Below, piece after piece: positions 54,316-63,048 of a DNA stretch of 64,000 bases. The stretch comes from Myxococcales bacterium. GTDB taxonomy: Bacteria > Myxococcota_A > UBA9042. A program made the position numbers and the translations under genes. The notes beneath the pieces were generated by a model that worked only from the letters and a program-made list of their open reading frames with translations, did not search any database and was not told the origin of the DNA. Within the stretch, counting starts at the first letter, position 1; each line of letters opens with the position of its first letter. The stretch is from the NCBI GenBank assembly GCA_009692425.1, contig SHZF01000008.1, positions 62,001 through 126,000 of the forward strand, read 5' to 3'.

Positions 54316-55131
54316 ATGTCGATCGTCAACCCCCAGTCGGCAGTGCCAGGCAGCATCATCGCATCCGGCACCGCTGCCGCATTCACCCCGGTTGCGCGCC
54401 AGTCGCTCAGTGAATCGGTGTTCCTGCAACTGCAGGGGCGCATCGTGGCGGGTTCGCTGCCAGCAGGGGAACCGCTGCCGTCCGAACGGGACCTCTGCGA
54501 TCTGCTTCAGGTCAACCGAGGTGCCGTGCGCGAAGCCGTGCGGCGGCTGGAACAAGCCGGGCTGGTGGCATCCCGGCACGGCGCGGTGGGGCGTGTGCTC
54601 GACTTCCGCCGCCACGGCGGACTCGATCTGCTGCCGAGCCTGCTCGTGCGGACCGATGGCGGCGTCGACCTCGATGTCGTGCGCAGCGTGATGGAGATGC
54701 GCTCGGCGATGGGCCCCGACGCCGCCCGGTTGTGTGCCCGGCGCGACCGTGCGCGCGGCCATGTGCTGCTGGGCCTCGTCAACCGCATGGGGGCCGCGCA
54801 CGGCGAACTGACGGTGCTGCAGGAACTGGCGCTCGAATTCTGGGACGAGGTCGTCGATGGCAGCGGCAACGTGGCCTACCGGCTGGCCCTGAACAGCCTG
54901 CGCCGCATCTACGACCCGGTGCGAGAGGCAATGGCGAGCGTGCTGTCGGCCGAATTGACGGACGAACTGCGCCACTGGCACCTGGCCGATGCCGTCGTGC
55001 GTGGTGACGAGCACCTGGCGGCGCTGACGAGCGCGGAACTCATGCGCCACGGCCTCGACGCCGTGACGATCGCGATCGAGGCGCTGCGCGGCGACGACCA
55101 CCCGGTGCGCGCTGCCGACCTGGGCACGTGA
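54316..55131 (+). CDS. FadR-like GntR-family transcriptional regulator
   Basis: The 271-aa protein has an N-terminal winged helix (LPSERDLCDLLQVNRGAVREAVRRLEQAGLV, about residues 55-85). This is followed by GRVLDFRRHGGLDLLPSLL, matching FadR's own linker, and by a FadR-type helical C-terminus (about 115-250) with YRLALNSLRRIYDPVREAM in the acyl-CoA-binding region. FadR binds DNA and releases it on long-chain acyl-CoA. The ATG at 54316 is preferred; a GTG two codons earlier is possible. It is cotranscribed with the hydroxylase, so the pair probably links membrane-lipid hydroxylation to acyl-CoA levels (inferred). Confidence 0.85.
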   Translation: MSIVNPQSAVPGSIIASGTAAAFTPVARQSLSESVFLQLQGRIVAGSLPAGEPLPSERDLCDLLQVNRGAVREAVRRLEQAGLVASRHGAVGRVLDFRRHGGLDLLPSLLVRTDGGVDLDVVRSVMEMRSAMGPDAARLCARRDRARGHVLLGLVNRMGAAHGELTVLQELALEFWDEVVDGSGNVAYRLALNSLRRIYDPVREAMASVLSAELTDELRHWHLADAVVRGDEHLAALTSAELMRHGLDAVTIAIEALRGDDHPVRAADLGT

Positions 55132-55200
55132 GTCTGGACCCGCCGCACGCCGCCCTGCGCTCGGAACCGCTTTTTCTTCTGCCCCCTTCCGGAGACCCGA

Positions 55201-56012
55201 TGACCACTCTGACCGCTTCGCTCGCCACCCCCGTATCAACCCCGGCACGGCTCGCTCGTGTCACGGAACCTGCCCCGCAGGCCGTTGAACCCGCCCGCCG
55301 CAGCGCCGACCCGACACCGGGCGTCGCCGGACAAGATGCCGAACGCGCCGGGGTCCGGGCGCCGACCGAACGCCTGACGCTCGCCGGCGCGATGGTCCAG
55401 TTTTTCCGTTACGGCAGCCCGCGCACGCTGACGCTCGGCCTGTTGCTGGCCGTCGGCGCGCGGCTGTCCGTGGGTGAGTGGACGTGGTGGGACGCCTTGA
55501 TCGTATTTGGCTTTCTCACATTCGAGCCGTTACAGGAGTGGCTCATCCACGTCCATGTGCTGCACTGGCGGCCGCGGCGTGTGCTCGGCGTGCACATCGA
55601 CCCCTACCTCGCGCGCAAGCACCGTGCGCACCACCGCAATCCGTGGACCGTGCCGACCCTGTTCATTCCGCTGCGCACGCTGGCGCTGTCGTTTGCGGCG
55701 AACGTCGCGCTGTGGTCCCTCGTTGCGCCGACGTGGCCGCTGTTCTTGACCGCGCTGACGATGCTGCTCGTCATCGGGTTCGGCTACGAGTGGACCCACT
55801 ACCTCATCCACACGCCGTACCGGCCGCGCACGCGGCTGTTCAAGCTCTTGTTTCAGCACCACCGACTGCACCACTTCAAGAACGAGCACTACTGGATGGG
55901 CGTGACATCGGACCTAGGTGATCGCCTGCTCGGCACGCGGCCCGACGCGCGCACGGTGGAGCTTTCGCCGACAGCGCGCGACCTGCTGGGCGAGGGTGCG
56001 GCCGGGGCGTGA
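55201..56012 (+). CDS. Fatty-acid hydroxylase-superfamily membrane enzyme
   Basis: Di-iron membrane hydroxylases or desaturases modify lipids or sterols. The 270-aa product has a basic/Pro-rich N-terminus of about 60 residues, then hydrophobic segments and four histidine clusters in family order: HVHVLH at about 116-121, HRAHHR at 141-146, HYLIH at 200-204 and HHRLHH at 220-225. The chosen ATG (55201) follows GGAG. A GTG at 55128 overlapping the regulator stop is possible but adds sequence without features. Targets could be ornithine lipids, sphingolipids or carotenoids; none is demonstrated. Confidence 0.87.
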
Positions 56013-56050
56013 GGCAAGGGGGAGCCGCGCCCCAGCAAGCGTGCCCGTGC

Positions 56051-57136
56051 CTACTGACACCCAAACTTCTTCCCATCGAACTTGCAAGCCATCCCAGCGT
56101 CTGCGCAGTCGAGCACGGCGACCTTGCCCTGGTTGCAGAACACCCACTTGTCAATCTGGCACAGGCCCGTCGGCGGCAGCGATCCGCAGAGGGCTCCCGC
56201 CTTGGGGATGCACTCGCCCTGCGTACACGCCCAGCCCGCCGTGCACGTGCCGCAGGTCCCGCTGCAGCCGTCGTCGCCGCACTCGAACTCGGTGCCGCTG
56301 GCATCCTTGCACACCGGCTCGCACGGGCCCTTGTCGATGCAGGCAAAGGTGCCGGGCAGCGCGACGGCGTTCCACCCGCACTTCTTGCCGGGCTTGGCGG
56401 CGCAGTCGATCTGGACCTTTTGCGCGATCGTGCCGTCGCCCTGGCACTGGACGAGGATCGCGCCCTTGCACTCGCCCTCCTTCGGCACGCCCTTGCACGG
56501 TCCCGCGGCACACAGGCCGCCCGGGCCGCACACGTCGCCCACGCCGCACGAGCCGCACGCCATGCCGCAGCCGTTGTCGCCGCACTGCTTGGTGCCGCAC
56601 TTGGGCTGGCAGTCGTCGGGGTGACACAACTGGTCGTCCGCGCAATGGAACGCCGCCAAGCACCCGCCGCACTGCCCGCCGCAGCCGTTGGGCCCGCACT
56701 GCTTGCCTGCACACACCGGCACGCACACCGTCGTGCACGCCTTGCCGTCGGATTGGCACGACTGGCCCGTCTCGCAGAAGCCGCACACCGCGCCGCAGCC
56801 GTCCGAGCCGCACACCTTGCCCGTGCAGGCGCGCTTGCAGGCGGCGGCGTCGAGCGCGCCGGCCCCCTTGGCGTCGGGCTTTCTGGCGCTGTCGGCGGCC
56901 CCGTCCTTGCCGCCACCGACGCTGTCGGAAGTCACAAGGGTGTCTGCCAGGCCGTCCGTTGCAGCCGCGGCGCTGTCGCCCGTACCGCTGTCGGCCGCCG
57001 CGCTATCGAAAGCGTCGGGGGCGTCCGCGCTGGCTGGCAGTTCCTCGGTGCCGCACCCCTGCACAAGCACGGTTGCGACGGCGACGGTAGCGGCAAGCCC
57101 AGCCGCTGCGGTCGGCCAATGACGTCCAGTCCTCAC
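56051..57136 (-). CDS. Cys-rich lipoprotein with CG(N/D)GCG repeats
   Basis: The 361-aa product has a lipoprotein signal (GLAATVAVATVLVQGC), an Asp/Ala/Ser linker to about residue 95, and then repeats of C.GK.CG.(D/N)GCG..CG.C (four clear copies). These give way to a region rich in C..DG..A..C pairs. Such repeats are frequent in myxobacterial surface proteins. The GTG at 57134-57136 follows GGGGAG and directly precedes the signal; longer in-frame starts lack signals. It is divergent from the type II secretion operon and shares its 296-base intergenic region. Possible T2SS-related or independent surface protein. Confidence 0.85.
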   Translation of the reverse strand: MRTGRHWPTAAAGLAATVAVATVLVQGCGTEELPASADAPDAFDSAAADSGTGDSAAAATDGLADTLVTSDSVGGGKDGAADSARKPDAKGAGALDAAACKRACTGKVCGSDGCGAVCGFCETGQSCQSDGKACTTVCVPVCAGKQCGPNGCGGQCGGCLAAFHCADDQLCHPDDCQPKCGTKQCGDNGCGMACGSCGVGDVCGPGGLCAAGPCKGVPKEGECKGAILVQCQGDGTIAQKVQIDCAAKPGKKCGWNAVALPGTFACIDKGPCEPVCKDASGTEFECGDDGCSGTCGTCTAGWACTQGECIPKAGALCGSLPPTGLCQIDKWVFCNQGKVAVLDCADAGMACKFDGKKFGCQ

Positions 57137-57174
57137 GCGGCGCTCCCCGCCCGCCCCTTTCGGCAGGAACGCGC

Positions 57175-57204
57175 AGGATAGCGATGCCGCGCCCCGGTTG
57201 TCAT
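57175..57204 (-). promoter_or_regulatory. Sigma-70 type promoter of the Cys-rich lipoprotein
   Basis: On the minus strand, ATGACA (57199-57204), an 18-base spacer and TATCCT (57175-57180) lie about 38 bases before the GTG. Confidence 0.5.
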
Positions 57205-57316
57205 TTTGGCACACCCCGGCGGCGATCGAAGCGGCTCGTGCGCCAGCCGGACCGCTGATGAACGGCGACGCTGACACGATCGGCCTGACATTGCTAGGTT
57301 TTCTCAGTCCGCGATC

Positions 57317-57332
57317 TGGCACGCCCTTTGCT
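57317..57332 (+). promoter_or_regulatory. Sigma-54 promoter (-24/-12) of the type II secretion operon
   Basis: TGGCACGCCCTTTGCT matches the sigma-54 consensus at every defined position, with GG (57318-57319) and GC (57330-57331) 10 bases apart. Initiation near 57343 gives a leader of about 90 bases before the gspC GTG. It requires an AAA+ enhancer-binding activator, not seen in the window. Confidence 0.85.
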
Positions 57333-57432
57333 TCTCTACCAGGAGGGAACAGCACGCGTCGCCCGGACGTTCGTTCACCCCGGGCGGCCCGCAGTGGGCG
57401 CGCAGCACTTCGGCAAAGGAGAGGACCTCGGC

Positions 57433-58425
57433 GTGGAAACCCTGCTCAAGCGCCACTTCTGGCTGCTCAACCTCGCCGGCCTCGGCCTGGTGGCGTGGCT
57501 GGGCGCGGGCACCTTGAGCGCGCTGGGCGGCGTGCTGCTCGCCAACGCGACCGGCCGCATCGAGACGAAGGAGACGCTGACCGCGCTACAAGGCGAAACC
57601 GCGCTGCAGAAAAAGCTACGCGACGGCCGTGTGGGCTCGCTGGCGGGGGCCGAAATGGCGGGGCGCACGCCGTTCCTGATCGAGGAAGCCGCGCCGGAAC
57701 CGATCGACGAGCCGCCCGCAGAGCCGCCGCCTGAAGTGCCCGCCACGCCGCACGAGCCGACCTACGACCCGACGACCCTGCCGATCAAGCTGCTCGGCAC
57801 GATGGTCGTCAGCCCGGAGACGTGGTCGTCGGCGACCCTCGAACTCGAGCGGCAGAACCAGAAAATCGTCGCGCAGGGCACCGAAATCCTCGGCGGCCAG
57901 GCCACGGTCTACGCGATCCGCCGCAATTACGTGGTGCTCAAGGAAGGCGACAAGCTCACGATCGCACCGCTCTACCCGCGCGAAGGTGGCCCCTCGACGT
58001 CCGAAGCGACCCCGCCGCCCTCCCCACTGCCGACACGCTCCGAGCCCGAGCGCCAGCGCCTGGCCGATGCCGGGCCGAAGGTGGACGGCGTGCGCAAGGT
58101 GTCGGAGACGGCGTACCAACTCGACCGCAGCCACGTGAACGACAAGCTCAAGGACCTGGCGTCGCTCGGCCAGCAGGTGCGCGTGGTGCCGAACTACCGC
58201 GGCGGCAAGTACGACGGCGTGCGGCTGATCGGCATGAGCGACGAGAGCCTGTTCAAGCAGATCGGCTTCGGCAACGGCGACATCCTGATGGCCGTCAACG
58301 GCGACCGCGTCGACTCGCCCAACAAGGCGCTGTCGCTGTACGAGGCGCTCAAGAACAAGTCCCGCCTGACCGTGCTGCTGGAGCGCGACGGCATCGCCAA
58401 GACCCTGCGCTACACCGTGCGCTGA
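57433..58425 (+). CDS. gspC: Type II secretion system inner-membrane connector GspC
   Basis: GspC links the inner-membrane platform to the secretin. The 330-aa product has one N-terminal membrane helix (about residues 8-30), a Pro-rich linker, a homology region near 115-175 (LPIKLLGTMVVSPETWSSATLE), and a C-terminal PDZ-like domain near 225-325 (GVRLIGMSDESLFKQIGFGNGDILMAVNG). The GTG at 57433 follows GGAGAGG. Any start before about 57343 would precede the sigma-54 transcription start. The order gspC-gspD-gspE-gspF matches classic T2SS operons. Confidence 0.92.
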   Translation: METLLKRHFWLLNLAGLGLVAWLGAGTLSALGGVLLANATGRIETKETLTALQGETALQKKLRDGRVGSLAGAEMAGRTPFLIEEAAPEPIDEPPAEPPPEVPATPHEPTYDPTTLPIKLLGTMVVSPETWSSATLELERQNQKIVAQGTEILGGQATVYAIRRNYVVLKEGDKLTIAPLYPREGGPSTSEATPPPSPLPTRSEPERQRLADAGPKVDGVRKVSETAYQLDRSHVNDKLKDLASLGQQVRVVPNYRGGKYDGVRLIGMSDESLFKQIGFGNGDILMAVNGDRVDSPNKALSLYEALKNKSRLTVLLERDGIAKTLRYTVR

Positions 58426-58446
58426 TTTTTTTGCCTGGAGCTTGCC

Positions 58447-61314
58447 TTGGTTCACCGCATCTTTCCGATCCGACGCCGCGCCCGCACCGTTGGCGCCGCC
58501 GCGTGGCCCGCCCTGGCCGGCGTGTGGCCCGCCCTGGCCGCCGTGTGGGCCACCGTGCTCGCGGCGGGGTCGACCCTGCCGCGCCCGGCCGCCGCGCAGG
58601 AGGCCACGGCAGAGCGTTCGATCCCGGTAACGGCAGGCAAGGGCACGCTGCGCAAGAAGGCCAAGGCCGACGCGATTCAGGCCGGCAGCGCAAAATCGGG
58701 CACGTTTCGCCGCAAGAAGACGCCATCGCTCGACCCCAGCTACGACCCGGCCCAGGCGACCGAAGCGCTCGACGCGCGCGGAGAACCTGCGCCGCCGTCT
58801 GACCCCGGTCCCGGTCGCCGCTTCGAGGCGCCGCCACCGCCCGCACCGGGCGATCGGGCAGCGGACCGCAACGGTGCCCCGGGCACGGCGGCCACCGACA
58901 ACGCCGACAAGAAGAAGATCGAGGACCTCGTCACCTTCAAGTCGAACTTCGAAAAGGACCTGAAGTGCAAGCGCCTGCCGCTGAACGCGAAGGTGACGCT
59001 CGACTTCCAGGAGGCGCCGATCGAGTCGGTCATCAAGCTGATGTCGTGCTGGACCGACCGCAACTTCCTGCTCGCCACGCAGAAAAGAGGGGGCAAGATC
59101 ACGATCCTGTCGCCGCAACCGGTCAGCGTCTATGAGGCCTACCGGGCGTTCCTGTCGAGCATGATGGTTAACGGCATGGCCATCACGAAGAAGGGCGAGT
59201 TCTACCACATCGTCGATACCACCGACGCGCGCGGCTCGGGCGCCGAAGTGTACGGCGGCAAGGGCAACGTGCCCGACGACGACAACATCGTGACGCGCAT
59301 CCTCCGGCTCAAGCACCTTGACGCCAAGGACGTCGAGCAGTTGATCAGCAAGTTCAAGTCCAAGAACGGGGACGTCTTCTTGTACCCGCCGACCAACGCG
59401 GTCGTCATCACCGACTCGGGCTCGATCATCCGCCGCATCCAGAAGTTGCTGCTCGACTTCGACGTCCCGCTCGGCGCCGAGAAGATCTGGCTGCGGCCGG
59501 TACAGCACATGGATGCCGCCGAACTCGTCGAGAAGGTGCAGGCCGTGTTCGGCGAACAGGGCCGGGGACCGCAGAGTCCGGGCGGCGGGCCCCCGAGCGC
59601 CAAGGTGACGATCTCGAAGATCATCGCCGACGATCGCTCGAACCAGTTGATCCTGATTGCGACGCGGGCGAACTACCTCAAGGTCGACGCGCTGATCCGC
59701 AAGCTTGACGTGCCGATCCCGGGCGAGGGCGCCGTCCACATCCACCACCTCGAGAATGCCGACGCCGAAGACGTGGCGCAGACGCTTGGTTCGCTGGCCC
59801 AAGGCGGTGGTGCGGCGGCGCGCGGCAAAAAGGGCGCGGCCAAGGGGGCGAAGGCGGGCGGTTCGAGCGCGACCCTTTTCGAGGGCGACGTGAAAATCAC
59901 CGCGCACAAGGCGACGAACGCGCTGGTCATCGAGGCGAGCCTGAAGGACTACCTGAGCTTGCAGAAGGTCGTCGCCCAACTCGATCGGCGCCGCAAGCAG
60001 GTCTATGTCGAAGCCGTCATCATGGAAATCTCGACGACGAAAAACCGCCGCACCCAACTGTCGGGCTCGGCGGGTACGACGTTCGACATCGGCGGCGAGA
60101 CGGTGCCGTTCCTGTTGGGCCTCGGCGGACTCGGCATCGGTGGCTTCGATCTCAGCCAACTCAACTCGGGCGGCTTCGCGGCCGGCATGCAAGGGCCGCT
60201 CGTCAACGTGAACACCGGCACGACGGCGAACTCGGCGGTGCCGGCGGGGGCGACGCTGTCGATCCCAGCGTTCGGCTTCATGGTCCAGGCCATCCAGGAG
60301 AATTCCGACGTCAACGTCCTGAGCACGCCCCACATCCTGACGCTCAACAACGAGGAGGCCGAAATCACGGTGGGACGCAAGGTGCCATACCGCTCGCAGA
60401 CCTCGGGCGGCGGGCTGGGTGGCCTGGGTGGGCTCGGCGCGCTCGGCAGCCTCGGTTCTTCGGCGCTGAGCGGCTTGGGCGGGCTCGGCGCGCTTGGCGG
60501 GGCGCTCGGCGGCATGGGCGCCACAGTGCAGCACATCGACGTGGATCTGAACCTGAAGATCACGCCGCAGATCAACGAGTCGGACTTCATCAAACTGAAA
60601 ATCGACGAGCAGTTGGACGAGGTGGAGGCCATCGACCCGAACCTGGGGCCGACGACGTCGAAGCGCAAGGTGTCGAATACGGTCGTCGTGCGCGATCAGC
60701 AGCCGGTCGTGGTCGGTGGCCTCGTGACGGATCGCGAGTCGTCGGGCGTGGCGAAAATCCCGGTGCTGGGCGATCTGCCGCTCATCGGCATGTTCTTCCG
60801 CAAGACGACCAAGACCATCGAGAAGAAGAACCTGATGCTGATCGTGGTGCCGCACATCATCAAGGACCCGAGCGACCTCGAGCGCCTGCACCAGCAGAAG
60901 ATGGACCAGATTCGCGACTTCGCCGAGGAACTGGCGACGAAGCAGAAGGAGTACCAGGGCAAGGTCGACTTCCGCAAGAAGGCGGGATTCTTGGAGAAGA
61001 TCTTTGGCGCCATCGACAAGATCGCGAGCGAGCGCAAGCTGACGGAGAAGGCCTATTTCGACAACGCCGACGTCGATCTAGTCGGGCCACCCGATGACCA
61101 CGATCTGGAGTACGACCCGTTCGCGGCGCCGCGCAAGGACGGCAAGGTCAAGGCCAGGGCAGGCAAGACAGTAGACGGCGACGACGACAGCGAGCCCGAG
61201 GTCGATTCGATCGATCTGCCTGACGCCGACCCGACGCCGACCGCGCCCAGGGCCGGCGCCAGCAAGTCCGCAAGCCCCGCAAGCAAGGGCGCCCGCAAGG
61301 AGCCCAAGCCGTGA
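58447..61314 (+). CDS. gspD: Type II secretion system secretin GspD
   Basis: GspD forms the outer-membrane secretion channel. The 955-aa precursor starts at a TTG preceded by GGAG. It has a signal region with a short tandem duplication, then a variable Lys/Ala/Pro stretch, N0 near residues 175-260 (VTLDFQEAPIESVIKLM), and N1-N3 with LKHLDAKDVEQLI and VHHLENADAEDV-type motifs. The secretin core at about 540-790 has GRKVPYRS and a Gly/Leu-rich stretch, and VVVRDQQPVVVGGLVTDRES near 750. The C-terminal tail of about 110 residues is charged and low-complexity. It overlaps gspE by GTGA. Confidence 0.95.
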   Translation: MVHRIFPIRRRARTVGAAAWPALAGVWPALAAVWATVLAAGSTLPRPAAAQEATAERSIPVTAGKGTLRKKAKADAIQAGSAKSGTFRRKKTPSLDPSYDPAQATEALDARGEPAPPSDPGPGRRFEAPPPPAPGDRAADRNGAPGTAATDNADKKKIEDLVTFKSNFEKDLKCKRLPLNAKVTLDFQEAPIESVIKLMSCWTDRNFLLATQKRGGKITILSPQPVSVYEAYRAFLSSMMVNGMAITKKGEFYHIVDTTDARGSGAEVYGGKGNVPDDDNIVTRILRLKHLDAKDVEQLISKFKSKNGDVFLYPPTNAVVITDSGSIIRRIQKLLLDFDVPLGAEKIWLRPVQHMDAAELVEKVQAVFGEQGRGPQSPGGGPPSAKVTISKIIADDRSNQLILIATRANYLKVDALIRKLDVPIPGEGAVHIHHLENADAEDVAQTLGSLAQGGGAAARGKKGAAKGAKAGGSSATLFEGDVKITAHKATNALVIEASLKDYLSLQKVVAQLDRRRKQVYVEAVIMEISTTKNRRTQLSGSAGTTFDIGGETVPFLLGLGGLGIGGFDLSQLNSGGFAAGMQGPLVNVNTGTTANSAVPAGATLSIPAFGFMVQAIQENSDVNVLSTPHILTLNNEEAEITVGRKVPYRSQTSGGGLGGLGGLGALGSLGSSALSGLGGLGALGGALGGMGATVQHIDVDLNLKITPQINESDFIKLKIDEQLDEVEAIDPNLGPTTSKRKVSNTVVVRDQQPVVVGGLVTDRESSGVAKIPVLGDLPLIGMFFRKTTKTIEKKNLMLIVVPHIIKDPSDLERLHQQKMDQIRDFAEELATKQKEYQGKVDFRKKAGFLEKIFGAIDKIASERKLTEKAYFDNADVDLVGPPDDHDLEYDPFAAPRKDGKVKARAGKTVDGDDDSEPEVDSIDLPDADPTPTAPRAGASKSASPASKGARKEPKP
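58504..58545 (+). repeat. 21-bp tandem duplication in the GspD signal region
   Basis: Two 21-bp units (58504-58524, 58525-58545) differ at one base and encode WPALAGV and WPALAAV in the hydrophobic core. A partial third copy (tgggcc) follows. Confidence 0.85.
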
Positions 61315-63035
61315 TCGACCCGCGCCCCATCGGCGAAATCCTGGTCGGACAGGGCCTGTGCAGCGTAGACGCCGTGCAGCAAGCCCTGCAGGTCCAGTCC
61401 GATCGCGGCGGCCTGACGGGCGATCTGCTCGTCGGCCAGGGCGCCGTCACCCGGTTGCAACTGCTGACGGGGCTCGGCGCGCAATTCGGCATGACCGTGC
61501 GACCGGCGCTCGACGAGGCCGCGATCGATGTCAGCCTGGTCGCCGCGCTGTCGATGGGTTGGGCGAAGGAATGCGAGGTGTTGCCGCTGCAGCGGAGCAA
61601 CGGCGTCATCGAGGTGGCGACGTCGAATCCCTTGCAGACGGGCGCGCTCGACGACCTGCGCGTGCTGTTTGGCGGCGCCCGCATCGAGCCCGTGCTGGTG
61701 CCGGCCGAGATCCTGACCGCGGCCATCAACCATGCGTTCGACCGGCGCGCGCGGGCCGATCAGGTCGTCGACGACATGGAGCGCCAAGACGATGCGGTCG
61801 CCCACATCGCGCTCGAACTGGAAGAAGGCGCGAAGGACATCCTCGACGAAGACGACGAGGCCCCGATCATCCGGCTGGTCAACTCGATCCTGAACCAGGC
61901 GGCCAAGGAGAAGGTCTCGGACGTCCACATCGAGCCGATGGAGAAGTTCGTCGCCGTGCGCTTTCGCAAGGACGGGGTGCTGCGCGAGGTGGTGCGGACG
62001 GCCAAGAAGTTCCAGCCGTCGATCACGAGCCGCGTCAAGATCATGGGCGGGCTCAACATCGCTGAGAAGCGCCTGCCGCAAGACGGCCGCATCCGCATCA
62101 AGGTGGCCGGGCGCGACATCGACCTGCGCTTGAGCACGATCCCGACCGCGCACGGCGAGCGCATCGTGCTGCGTCTGCTCGACAAGAGCTCGACCACGTT
62201 GGACCTGCGCACGCTCGGCATGCGCCAGCAGATCTACGAGGCGATCGTGGCGCTGGTCGAGCGACCCAACGGCATCTTGCTGTGCACGGGGCCGACCGGC
62301 TCGGGCAAGACGACGACGCTCTATTCGGCGCTGATGCTGATCAACAAGCCCGACATCAACATCTTGACCATCGAGGACCCCGTCGAATACCAGATCGAGG
62401 GCATCGGCCAGATGCAGGTGAACCCGAAGATTGAGTTCACGTTTGCCAAGGGCCTGCGCGCGACGTTGCGGCAGGACCCCGATGTCGTGCTGGTCGGCGA
62501 AATCCGCGATCTGGAGACGGCCGAGATTGCGGTGCAGGCGGCGTTGACCGGCCACCTCGTGCTGTCGACGGTGCACACGAACGACGCGGCATCGACGTAC
62601 ACGCGGCTCATCGACATGGGGCTGGAGCCGTTCCTGCTGTCGTCGTCGATCATCGGCATCCTGGCGCAGCGCCTCATCCGCGTGCTGTGCCGCGATTGCC
62701 GGGTGCCGCACCTGCCGACCGACCTCGAACTCGAGACGTTGGGGCTGAAGCGCACGGACCCCGACCTGAAGACGGCGACGTTCTATCGCGCCAAGGGCTG
62801 CCCACAGTGCGGCATGACGGGCTTCTCCGGCCGCTGCGGCCTGCACGAATTGCTCATGCCGAACGACGACATCAAGCGGTTGGTGGTCGCCAAGGCCGAC
62901 GCGAGCACCATCAAACGGGCCGCCGCCAGTTCGGGCATGACGACGCTGATGGCCGACGGTGCCTTCAAGTGCATGACAGGGGTGACGACGGTCGAAGAAG
63001 TGATGCGAATCGCCAACGTGGACGAAGAGGACTAG
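61311..63035 (+). CDS. gspE: Type II secretion ATPase GspE
   Basis: GspE is the cytoplasmic hexameric ATPase that powers pseudopilus assembly. The 574-aa protein has an N-terminal MshEN-like region and a connector (DDEAPIIRLVNSILNQA near 185). The core has Walker A GPTGSGKTTTLYSA near 326, the Asp box ILTIEDPVEYQ, Walker B DVVLVGEIRD near 394 and the His box. The zinc-binding C..C pairs CRDC and CPQC lie near 460 and 497. The GTG start overlaps the gspD stop, so translation is coupled. All catalytic residues look intact. Confidence 0.96.
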   Translation: MIDPRPIGEILVGQGLCSVDAVQQALQVQSDRGGLTGDLLVGQGAVTRLQLLTGLGAQFGMTVRPALDEAAIDVSLVAALSMGWAKECEVLPLQRSNGVIEVATSNPLQTGALDDLRVLFGGARIEPVLVPAEILTAAINHAFDRRARADQVVDDMERQDDAVAHIALELEEGAKDILDEDDEAPIIRLVNSILNQAAKEKVSDVHIEPMEKFVAVRFRKDGVLREVVRTAKKFQPSITSRVKIMGGLNIAEKRLPQDGRIRIKVAGRDIDLRLSTIPTAHGERIVLRLLDKSSTTLDLRTLGMRQQIYEAIVALVERPNGILLCTGPTGSGKTTTLYSALMLINKPDINILTIEDPVEYQIEGIGQMQVNPKIEFTFAKGLRATLRQDPDVVLVGEIRDLETAEIAVQAALTGHLVLSTVHTNDAASTYTRLIDMGLEPFLLSSSIIGILAQRLIRVLCRDCRVPHLPTDLELETLGLKRTDPDLKTATFYRAKGCPQCGMTGFSGRCGLHELLMPNDDIKRLVVAKADASTIKRAAASSGMTTLMADGAFKCMTGVTTVEEVMRIANVDEED

Positions 63036-63048
63036 CAAGGACGCACGA

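Noticed and set aside
57616-60891. Very long minus-strand open frame opposite gspC and gspD
   Set aside because: It is Arg/Asp/His/Val-rich shadow sequence produced by high-GC codon bias of the sense strand, with no domain and no ribosome-binding site. The plus strand encodes clear T2SS proteins.
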